Below, piece after piece: positions 11,710 through 20,661 of a stretch of 64,000 bases of DNA (positions are counted from its first letter, which is position 1; each line of letters begins with the position of its first letter). The notes under the pieces were generated by a model. It made no database searches and was not told the origin of the DNA. It was given only the letters and a program-made list of their open reading frames with translations. Location: contig CAJNDS010000014.1 in NCBI GenBank assembly GCA_905221605.1, positions 103,501 to 167,500 on the forward strand, given 5' to 3'. This DNA comes from Symbiodinium natans. Its lineage: Eukaryota; Sar; Dinophyceae; Suessiales; Symbiodiniaceae. Position numbers and translations under genes: made by a program.

Positions 11710-11777
11710 TCAGATCTTCCGGGATCCCGGGCGGCATGGTGCTCAGCGGCCACCGATTGGCCCATAATGGGAGTAGC
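11710..11777 (-). CDS. Candidate exon
   Basis: Acceptor TGTGAG, donor GTGTAAG; encodes LLPLWANRWPLSTMPPGIPE. It lies between CCCTAAA (low side) and TTTAGGG (high side). Confidence 0.55.
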
Positions 11778-12436
11778 CTCACACGACGGAAATCTTGCAG
11801 TCTTTTGGACCCAGGGAGTTTTCTTAAGGGGTTTAGGGTTTAGGGCTAGGGTTTAAGGTTTAGGGTTTAGGGTTTCGGGTTTGGGGTTTAGGGTTTAGGG
11901 TTTCGGGCTTAGGGCTTAGGGCTTCTTATGAATCTAGGGGCTAGGGTTTTGTTTAGGATGAGTCTTTAGGGCTTCGGGTTGTGGGGCGTAGGGTCTATCA
12001 TGAATTTCGGGTTTAAGGTTTAAACATGTTTGAGCCCTATAGGATTAGGGTTTTTTAAACCCTCGACCCCCAGCCTATAGCCTCCAAGAAATGTTTAGTG
12101 GGCAGCCTCCATGGCAATTTCGGCTTGAGGACACACAGGAATTTCGGTTTCAGTGAACTCGGAGAACTTAGTAAGTAGATTGTAAGTGGGACTCGAACTC
12201 GAATAGCCCACATCTCTTTGTTACGTGATGATTCGCCTGATCCCCCGAATGTCGGTACTTTTTTCCGAAATGTTTGAGCGTGTTCACGTTGTCATGCTTG
12301 CCCGGAATTGTGCTAAGGTTTGTTGATCATCTGAAAGCTTGACATCAGCTTCGGAGATCTTCTGAGCTGAGCCTGAAACAAAGCTAGCCCTAATAAAAGG
12401 TCAACCATTCAACTAGGTTAGGATGATTAAACCTTG

Positions 12437-12642
12437 GGATGCTCCCCCTTATACTAACAGCTCCTGTATAGGGATTATAATAGGGGGGTACTAAAATCCC
12501 TTTTACTAGGCTGCCCAGCAACCAAGGTTTAAAAAGGGAGCCCTTTTTTGCTTAAAGGGGTGTATAAGGGAACCCAAACCCCCTAAAAAAGGGAATAAGG
12601 GTACTACTGGGCATCCTAGTTTAAGGACTGTTAGTACAAGGT
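12437..12642. mobile_element. Family 8 element with a nested family 7 element
   Basis: The outer arms (GGATGCTCCCCC with TACTAACAG; CTGTTAGTACAAGG) match the intact copy at 37419-37537. Inside, 12508-12622 is a complete family 7 copy with ends CTAGGCTGCCCAG and CTGGGCATCCTAG. Confidence 0.75.
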
Positions 12643-12797
12643 GGGAGAGCCCCCCAAAAAGCCTAAGGCTTGAAGTCAGGCAGGCTGAAGGTCGCAGGCT
12701 GCCCGGCGTCAGGATCTCAAAATCAAACCCTAAACCCTAAACCCTAAACCCTAAACCCTAAACCCTAAAGCCTAAACCGAGGCCAAAGCTAAGCTTA

Positions 12798-12896
12798 GTT
12801 TTTGAGTTCACTAAGCGCCAAAAAAGTGTACAATTTCAGTCCTGTAGGGGAGAGTAGTACCCCAAGAAGTTTAAGGGTGTGCTCATGCAGCTACTA
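12798..12896. mobile_element. Family 1 element, diverged
   Basis: Ends CTTAGTTTTTGAGTTCA and GCAGCTACTAAG with conserved centre. Confidence 0.75.
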
Positions 12897-12984
12897 AGGA
12901 AGATTCCCTTTTCTAGATCCTCGGTAGCGAGGCCAGGGAATCATTTTGCAAAGGTCGTAATGAGTCTCTGCGACAGTGGAAGAT

Positions 12985-13110
12985 TTATCCAACTCCAGGT
13001 CCATTTCTCCTCCTCAGCTTCATGCAAGCTGAAGGACTGTGCTGCGAATTCTTCTGTGTTCCTTCGGAAATTCTTCTGACATCTTTTTGAGAGTCTTCTG
13101 AGATACTTCT
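12985..13110 (-). CDS. Possible exon
   Basis: Minus frame reads SEDSQKDVRRISEGTQKNSQ, polar and open, with an internal near-repeat of CAGAAGAATT. No array flanks it, so it is weaker than the other islands. Confidence 0.25.
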   Translation of the reverse strand, partial: RSISEDSQKDVRRISEGTQKNSQHSPSACMKLRRRNGPGVG

Positions 13111-13139
13111 GAGCTCATGAGCCAGCGACCCCCTCCCTC

Positions 13140-13285
13140 CCAACCACTGACCCCGCACGATTGTCACGGAATACCGGGATACCCGTTGTGTCAAAGAGAG
13201 GGCAGGCGGGTCCTACATTCGACGCTATAACCCTGCTCACAACGTACTTAAGAAATGTCCGAGCCTTCAAGTCAAGCACACGACC
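13140..13285 (-). CDS. Candidate exon
   Basis: Minus frame encodes VLDLKARTFLKYVVSRVIAS and ACPLFDTTGIPVFRDN. The opposite strand is also open over part of this stretch, so the strand call rests on composition and on the minus orientation of every well-supported exon. Confidence 0.42.
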
Positions 13286-14539
13286 ACTACCCGAAGACCC
13301 CCCCCCGTCCCGCGCTGCCTCACTTCTGGCGCCAGCGATGAGAGCCGAGATAGCGCATGGTTGGGCTTCGGGTTTAGGAGGGTTTAGGAGAGTTTAGGAG
13401 GGTTTAGGAGGGTTGAAGAGGGTTTAGGGGTTGGTGATCGGGGTTAAGGTGTTGTCCCTGCTTTAGTCGGCTTGGTGATTTGGGGCAAAAGCCTGATGGC
13501 AGAAGGCTGTAAGGCTCAGGGCAGCCAGGGAAGAGTACAAACAAAAAAGGGGGTCTTGCATCTTCGGGGGAAGCACAATCGGACCTATCGTTCTTCTAGT
13601 CCTTATCTTCGGTCCCCCAACTCTCATCTCACCTCCCTGTATCTAAGAAAGGCCAGACAGAGACCGACCTGGTGAGCCACATGCCATGGAGGTTTTGGGT
13701 ATCGTGAGATCCTGTACTCCCAACACAACTACCCCACCCAATAGTTCTGGCGAAATCCTGAACCCCAAACCCTAAAATTCCCCAACACAACTCTTAGGTA
13801 CGGCATACTTGGGCCGTAGCTAAGGATAGCTCAGGCCGTGCTTGCAGGAGGATTTGCTTGAGCTTCCGAGGTGAAGTAAGGGTTTAGGGCTTAGGGATAG
13901 GGTTTAGGGGTTTAGGGCTTAGAGGTTCAGGGTGTAGGGTTTAGGGTTAGGGCTAATGTGCCCTGTACCCTAACACGTCTCATGCAAACCCCAAAACGGT
14001 GAAACTACCTACCCGGCTGTTAAGCGGGCAACCTGCGGCATCCTAGGTCTATCATGTTCAGGGGTGCCGACACCTTAGAAAAAGGTGTTTTCAGGCGTTG
14101 GGTTTGCGTCTACATCTGCAAGCCCCTCAGTTTGCCAGAGTCTACTGAATTCGACCTGCTTCACACTCCCCCTATAGCGCGCAGAGGCCCTTAAAACTCG
14201 CACGAGCCCTATACAGATCAATTTTTATCCAATCCCGCAAGCCATAGGACACAAGCCAATACTGCGAATTGGGGCATAAGGTTAAGGTTCAGGGTTTCGG
14301 GTTCAGGGTTCAAAGTTTAGGGTTTAGGGTTTGGGGTTTAGGGTTTAGGGTTCAGAATATATTTTTCTAAGGCTCCTGCAAGCAGGGCAAAGATGGTCGA
14401 GTAGAACCTGAGCCAAGATGATTGGGATGCTACTTGGGTACTTCTCTCAGATAGGATCCCCGTTCGAGGCCCCGTCCTTCTAGAATCCGCCGCCCTTAGG
14501 ATATGTACCACAAAGAGGGCCCTAGCTTAGACAGCTACC

Positions 14540-14655
14540 CTGAACGCTAAACCCTAAACCCTAAACCCTAAACCCTAAACCCTAAACCCTAAACAACCCT
14601 AAACCCTAAGCCTTAAACCCTAAGCCTTAAACCCTAAACCCTAAACCCTAAACCC
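14540..14655 (-). repeat. CCCTAAA heptamer array
   Basis: About 15 units with CCTTAAA and AAGCC variants, abutting a candidate exon. Confidence 0.93.
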
Positions 14656-14735
14656 TGCTCTGGTGCAGCCCTCTTGCTCTGCGGCTTGCATGTGGAATGC
14701 ACGCTCAAGTCGCAGACTCTGAAGGCAAACACGCC
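14655..14735 (-). CDS. Candidate exon
   Basis: Island between CCCTAAA and TTTAGGG arrays; minus frame encodes SLRLERAFHMQAAEQEGCTR. Boundaries are approximate. Confidence 0.45.
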
Positions 14736-14803
14736 ACCAGCAACAATACAGGGGTTTAGGGTTTTGGGTTTAGGGTTTAGGGTTTAGTTAATAATAAGAA
14801 CTG

Positions 14804-14882
14804 GGTTGTGGGGGGTTACTATAGTATCTTTATTAAGAGATCAGAAGGGAATGCTTTTAGTAATTATTCCGACCCCTATAGC
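14804..14882. mobile_element. Family 4 element
   Basis: GGGGTTACTATAGTATCTTT then AATTATTCCGACCCCTATA, as in three other copies. Confidence 0.65.
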
Positions 14883-14951
14883 CCACATGTCTGAGTCGAG
14901 CACGTCTCATTGCTTGCAGCGGCCACGCTGGCAAACACCACCTGCAACAGG

Positions 14952-15071
14952 ACCTACTATTTGCTTAAGAACCCCCCAAAATTGTAAAAAACAAAAAAAC
15001 ATTCTGCCTTGTAAGGGCAATATAGGGATCACAATGTCTTCCTTTTTGGGGAGTTCTTAAGCAACTAGTAG
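14952..15071. mobile_element. Family 5 palindromic element
   Basis: CTACTATTTGCTTAAGAACC pairs with GAGTTCTTAAGCAACTAGTAG. Confidence 0.75.
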
Positions 15072-15369
15072 GGACCGCAATCGTTTCTTGCCCCTGCCGC
15101 GGGGCTTAACACAAGAGAGAAGAGAAACGCCAAGGATCCACAAGTCAACGCGAGACAATGGGAACAGAGCCCCTCTCTGCGCTGACATGCGGACCTTGGC
15201 CGTGGCCGTGTGCCTTGCTGCCCCTCTTGGGACCCTGCTATGGTGGATTTTTTATCCTAATAAGTTCACCCTGAACCCCCCTGGGCCCGAAGTCCTAAAC
15301 CCTAAACCCTAAACCCTAAACCCTAAACCCTAAACCCTAATTAAACCCTAAACCCTAAACCCCCGGAAC

Positions 15370-15441
15370 CGCAGCTGCAAAGCAAAACATGTCGGGTCTG
15401 AGCAGCCCGGCCAAGCTGGTTGACAGCAGCACGTCCAAGAC
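15370..15441 (-). CDS. Candidate exon
   Basis: Acceptor CCTAAG, likely GT donor; encodes VLDVLLSTSLAGLLRPDMFC, partly hydrophobic. Heptamer arrays lie on both sides. Confidence 0.5.
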
Positions 15442-15515
15442 CTTAGGACTCCAGCAGCTTCCGCCCTAAACCCTTAACCCTAAACCCTAAGCCCTAAGCC
15501 CTAAACCCTAAACCC

Positions 15516-15597
15516 TTGGTTGCTGAGTTCATAAGCCCCCCAAAAAGGTGTACACTTTCAGTTCTATAGGGGATGATAGTATCCCTCAGCTACTAAG
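15516..15597. mobile_element. Family 1 element, short copy
   Basis: GGTTGCTGAGTTCATAAG to CTCAGCTACTAAG, missing the second internal landmark. Confidence 0.75.
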
Positions 15598-15769
15598 AAC
15601 CCCAACCCCCCCCCCCCCCCCAAACCCTATACCCTAAACCCTAAACCCTAAACCCCCCGCACCTATCCAAGGGCTTCCAAATTGAGGGTTCAGGGCTCAG
15701 GGAATTAGGGTTTAGGGTTTAGGGTTTAGGGCTCAGGGAATTCGGTTTTGGGTTTCGACTTCCCGAATT

Positions 15770-15886
15770 TTCTAGGCTGCCCAGTAACCTAGGCTTAAAG
15801 GGGGTCCCCTTTTTCGCTTAAAGGGGTTTATAAGGGAACCTAAACTCCCCAAAAAGGGAATAAGGGCACTACTGGGCATCCTAGTC
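15770..15886. mobile_element. Family 7 element
   Basis: CTAGGCTGCCCAGTAACCTA to CTACTGGGCATCCTAG, closely matching 12508-12622. Confidence 0.78.
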
Positions 15887-16577
15887 TTGGAGGTTTTGGA
15901 CACTTCTGAGGCGTGTTAGTACACAAACCCTGAACCCTAAACCCTAAACCCTAAAACCCCTAAGCCCCTAAGCCCCTAAACCCTAAACCCAAACACCTTC
16001 GGTCCGAAGTCCAAACCATCAAGATCAACCCTAGGCCTGAAACTGCCCGAAGCCCTATAAGCCCTGAACCCTCTCTCTCTACCGCAGGGGTTTAGGGTTT
16101 AGGGTTTAGGGTTTAGGGTTTAGGGTCTAGGGTCTAGGGTTTAGGGTCTCTAGCGCACCTACGCAGTCGTGGTCACTCCAAGCCCCAAGCCAATTGTCAC
16201 CCTTATATCTCTTACAACCCAACAAGCCCCAAAAAACTCCCTAAGCACGAAAGCCTCAAACAAAGAAACCCCAAAAGCCCCAAAACCCCAAAACCCCAAA
16301 AGCCCCAGAGCAGAAAGAAAGCCCCGAAAACCAAACCCTGACCCCAAAATCCCAAACCCCGAAAACAGCCCCTACAAAATCCAAAAGCCCGTTAAAACAA
16401 CGCCCCCAACCCCAAAACCCTAAGCCCCCAAACCCCAAAAACCCCAAAACCACGAAAAACTCAAAAACGCCCAAAACCCTGGTCCTAAACCCTAAACCCT
16501 TCACCCCTAAACCCCTAAACCCTAAACCCTAAACCCCAAACCCCAAACCCCGAACCCTAACCCCGAAAACCTCAGCT

Positions 16578-16660
16578 CCCTCCTAGGGCTTCCGCATGCA
16601 GAAACGGCATGCAAGGCGACGCAAACATCTGGGAGGGGCCGGCTCGTGGCTTCCGACGCT
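16578..16660 (-). CDS. Candidate exon
   Basis: Open minus-strand island between heptamer arrays; encodes SEATSRPLPDVCVALHAVSA. Boundaries are approximate and no family is recognised. Confidence 0.4.
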
Positions 16661-17225
16661 TTTAGGAGGTTTAGGGTTTAGGGTTTAGGGCTTAGGGCTT
16701 AGGGTTTAGGGTGTAGAGTTTAAGGTTTAGGGTTTAGGGCCTCTTCTTAGGGTCATCATTCAAAGGCTGAAGGGAACGCTGTGAGTAGGGTTCTACGGCA
16801 GGTAACGACTGGGATCTCCTGGCCGTTCAATGCCTTCAGCATTGTATCCAGGGTTCAGGGTGTAGGGTCTACTTCGGTAGGGTACGTAGAGGGGGGCGTA
16901 GCTAGCCAGAAAAATCCCCAACCTCCTGAATCCTCCCCCCCCCCCCCCCCCCCCCCTCCAAGAAATACTGGTAATAGTATGTACAGGAATATATCTGTAT
17001 ATGTAAATATATATATATATATATATAGTAATAACAACACATAATCTATATAATTATATACACATACACAAACATGTTGCTATTTATTTATGCACTTATA
17101 TCTATATGTTTGTATTTATTAATCGAGACCCAGAACACTGAACCCCCAGCCCATAAGCCCAAAACATCAGCTGGAGCCAGGAGCAGGAGCAGGAGGAGTC
17201 GGAACGAGATTGCAAGGAGCTCTCT

Positions 17226-17227
<2 letters not shown>

Positions 17228-17258
<31 letters not shown>
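17228..17258 (+). repeat. Poly-G tract of 31
   Basis: Runs directly into heptamers and TTCGGGG units. Confidence 0.85.
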
Positions 17259-17259
<1 letters not shown>

Positions 17260-17464
17260 AGGGTTTAGGGTTTGGGGTTCGGGGTTCGGGGTTCGGGGTT
17301 CGGGGTTTAGGGTTTAGGGTTTAGGGTTTAGGGTTTAGGGTTTAGGCCTGGGGGGAGGTTGGGGTTGCGGGTCTCGGGTTTTGAGACAGGGGGTTGAGCT
17401 GTCCACTGCCCCATTTTTCCGTGGACAAGTTCCGTTTTGCCTATCAGGCCTGGGGCTTAGGGTT

Positions 17465-17712
17465 TTCGTGTTTCAGGGCCTCAAGGCCTCAGGGCCTGAG
17501 GTTTAGGGTTTCAGGGCCTCAGGGCCTGCGGGTTTCAGAGCCTCAAGGCCTAGGGTTTAGGGTTTCAGGGCCTCAAGGCCTCGGGTTTGGGGTTTCAGGG
17601 TCCGGGGTTTAGGGTTTCAGGGCGTCAGGGCCTGAGGTTTAGGTTTGAGGGCTTCGGGCCTCGGGTTTAGGCTTTCAGGGCCTCAGGGCCTGGGGTTTAA
17701 GGTTTCAGGGCA
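17465..17712 (+). repeat. Compound satellite: TTTAGGGTTTCAGGGCCTCA units
   Basis: Heptamers alternate with the near-palindrome GGCCTCAAGGCC. Directly followed by a SINE-like repeat. Confidence 0.88.
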
Positions 17713-17734
17713 TAAAAGGGTTAATGAAGACCCT

Positions 17735-17832
17735 GTATTATCTTTATGTTTGGGATTCCTTGTGGGTCGGTGGAGTTTTTCCTGTCGCTTGCAAACTGCT
17801 TGACTAGTGCAAGCTAGTACATGAGCTGCTGA
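17735..17832 (+). repeat. SINE-like dispersed repeat
   Basis: Same family; TGGGATTCCTTGTGGGTCGG and TGCTTGACTAGTGCAAGC. Ends GCTGAACCCTAAACCC. Confidence 0.62.
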
Positions 17833-18707
17833 ACCCTAAACCCTAAACCCTGAACTCTTTTTCTGGCTCGGGCCAGGCCTGGGTGCCATGCAACGGAAAA
17901 ACGCCACTGAGAGGCTGAGCATGAACCGGGGGATTCTCTGAGTCTAAAGTTAGGGTTTAGGGTTTAGGGCTTAGGGTTTAGGGCTTAGGGCTGAGGGTTT
18001 AGGGCTAAAACCCTTAACCGGATACGAGGCCCCGTGTTTTTGTCATAGGAACCTTTTGAATTAGGGAGCTACCTTTTGCCGAAAGTTTACGGTTTAGCTG
18101 TTCGAGTTTAAGTGTTATAGGGCTTAACCCTAAACCCTAGACCCTAGACCCCAAACCCTCTAGGGTAGAGGCCCCTCAACAAAAAAAAACTTAAACCCTA
18201 AACCCCAAATTATACATCAAACCCTAAACCCTATAGCCTCATAAACCCCATAAACCCCAACACCCTAAACCCACATCAAAGTTTTGCTGTATGGTCTCTG
18301 CGTGTGCACGAGGATGGCACATAACAAAAACTCTCTGAACACATCCGAAAGGTGGACCTTGGGATGTTCCCCCGTAGAAGGTCCTAGGGCCTGACATTGC
18401 CTTCCCATTGCCTTCCAGTGGCGCAAGGGAGTCTGGGGAGCATCTCGCTTTGAGCGTGTGTCACCAGGCTACCCTTCACAATCCTGGTGCTCATAAAACG
18501 AAGTCCAGGGTTTAGGGTTTAAAGTGTTTGAGCTTTGAAACCTAAACCCTAGACCCTAATTAAACCCTAAACCCTAAACCCTATAAGCCCTGTAGACCTT
18601 ATGAACCCCAAACCCTAAACATAAGTTCAGGCCTTGGGGCCTGGAGCTCGGAGGCTGCGTGGCCCTGCTGCCACCTCAGCCCCTGAGAACTTAAAACCTG
18701 TGGTAGG

Positions 18708-18805
18708 CTGCCCAGTGGTTTAGGGTTTAGGGTTTATAATAGGGTTTAGGGATTAGGATCTCAAGGTCTTGCTAAGCAGTCTACCACTGGGCGTCCTTGC
18801 TGTTC
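18708..18805. mobile_element. Family 7-like element with heptamers inside
   Basis: AGGCTGCCCAGTGG and CCACTGGGCGTCCTT ends with heptamer sequence between. Confidence 0.65.
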
Positions 18806-19067
18806 TACACTGGCGGACTGTCTGGGGAGGGCGCCTAAACCCAAAATCCTAAACCCTAAACCCTCAACCCTAAACCCTCAACCCTAAACCCTCAACCCTA
18901 AACCCTAAACCCTAAGCCCTACCCAAAAGACCCAAACTTCTCGCGCGGCTGGCTTGCAGCCAGACTCGGCAGATCCCGGACAAAGAAAGGCAGCCACCGG
19001 CCCGTGCACGAAAACCCTGCTGATAAAGGCTCGACGGGAGTGCAAGCGTAAAGATCAGCAGAGTTTC

Positions 19068-19155
19068 TACTTGGAGGTTCTTACCCTTGTAAATAAGGCC
19101 CTGAAGTACCATAAAATAGGGCAGTTGGGCTACTAAGTACCATGAACCTCCAAGC
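19068..19155. mobile_element. Family 10 palindromic element
   Basis: CTTGGAGGTTCTTAC pairs with ATGAACCTCCAAG. Confidence 0.72.
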
Positions 19156-19189
19156 AGAGCGTCCTTGACAGGGGGCTTTGGAGATGTCA

Positions 19190-19298
19190 GCGTTTGGGGC
19201 TGAGGCTTCCAAAAATGCAGAGTGCGAGCCACACTGACGGAGTTGCACTCGCACGCTGCAAATGGAACATGACCGGGCCACGCGCAATGTCCAGGAGC
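19190..19298 (-). CDS. Candidate exon
   Basis: Acceptor GGAGAG; the frame encodes LLDIARGPVMFHLQRASATP and a hydrophobic WLALCIFGSL. The low end is approximate. The palindromic element at 19068-19155 lies just downstream in the sense direction. Confidence 0.4.
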
Positions 19299-19366
19299 CT
19301 CTCCGCCCTCGAAGCCTAAACCCCTTTCAGGACACTTTCAAGAAATCAGACCCTGCAAGCCTGCAA

Positions 19367-19577
19367 CCCTAAACCCTAAACCCTAAACCCTAAACCCTAA
19401 ACCCTAAACCCTAAACCAGCACTTGAGGCTTCCCGGACTACCAGGGCTCATGGACCCTGCATTAAGCCTAGGTGGAGTCCTTAACTTCCCCCCAAAAGCC
19501 TCCACAACACGTGCCCTTAGGGTTTAGGGTTTAGGGTTTAGGGTTTAGGGTTTAGGGTTTAGGGTTTAGGGTTTAGC
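19367..19577. repeat. Inverted heptamer arrays around exon 19424-19499
   Basis: CCCTAAA at 19367-19416 and TTTAGGG at 19515-19577, with the exon between them. Confidence 0.93.
19424..19499 (-). CDS. Exon 21 of membrane-protein gene or first exon of the next unit
   Basis: Acceptor GTGGAG; encodes AFGGKLRTPPRLNAGSMSPG and PGSL. Phase 0 fits exon 20 if its GC donor is used. Heptamer arrays lie on both sides with the usual polarity. Confidence 0.5.
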
Positions 19578-20629
19578 GTTGAGGGTTCAAACCTCGGAAC
19601 CCTGCCAAAGACCCGAGCTCAAGTAAAGGGCTCAGGGCTCTACAGTGTTTGGGGATTAAAGGATTACAGGGTTCAAAGGGATTTTTGTTAAAGGTTGTTT
19701 GGGGTTTAGGGTTCTGGCAGTAGGGTGTCTTTGTTGGAGTCAGGGTCTCGGGTGTAGGGGGGCTCTTGGGTGTAGGGGCTCGAGACAAGGTACGGCACGG
19801 CCCGGAAAGTGCCCAGATTGTTCGTGCGGACGTCGTACAGCCGGTCCCTTCTCTCTGGCTTTTGCCTCCTTGCTACGGATTTTTTGTTGGGTCTCCCCCA
19901 TCGGGATGATCTGAAGAGGGGAGCCAAAAGCTAAGAGCCAACCGTTTTTTTTTTTGCTTTTCCGCGCTTGCGGCCACAAGGCCCCGGAGAGCGTGAGGTT
20001 CTGTGGACCGCCCCTGTAGCCTCGACCGGGTCACTTGGCCCCTTGGTTGCTGAGTTCATAGGGCCCCCAGGAAGATGCACGCTGCAGTTCTATAAGGGGC
20101 ATTGTGTGGTATGCCAAATTTTTAAAAGTCCTAAACCCTAAACCCTAAACCCTAAACCCTAAACCCTAAACCCTAAACCCTAAACCCTAAACCCTAAACC
20201 CTAAACCCTAAACCCTAAACCCTGTACAAACTGTACTCATTCAGCTGCTAAGGCCCTCATGGCTCGGCGCGGGCGTCGTGCTCGTAGTGCTCATGTTGCT
20301 GGTGGGAGGGGAAGGGCCATTGCTGGAACCGGGTGCGGAGTTCACCTGAATATTACCCAAAATAGGGGTAGCCCTTATACCCCAAATAGAAAAGAATTAG
20401 ATTGAATCTCCTTAAAGTATTCCCTTATGGTCCCTCAGTAATTATACCATAAGAATCCCCCCAAAAGGGGTACCCCACCCCCCCCCTATTTTCGTAGAGA
20501 CCCCCCACCTTGATGTCCAATGCGGCATCGGCCGTCTGGTCCGTCGGCAGCCCCGCCTCTATACTATAGGGGCCGTCATAATTATAAGAATAATTGGTTT
20601 ATAATACATATAAATAAGCAAATATATAT

Positions 20630-20661
<32 letters not shown>

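Larger units (their letters stand above)
16661..19190. other. Intron-like stretch
   Basis: Heptamers, poly-C/TA/poly-G block (16930-17260), compound satellite, SINE-like repeat and a family 7 copy. A short hydrophobic minus frame near 17150-17220 (RLLLLLLLAPADVLG) comes from an AGGAGC microsatellite and is not called. Confidence 0.6.

Noticed and set aside
16159-16504. Overlapping frames rich in Gly-Phe or Lys-Pro
   Set aside because: They translate degenerate heptamer sequence.
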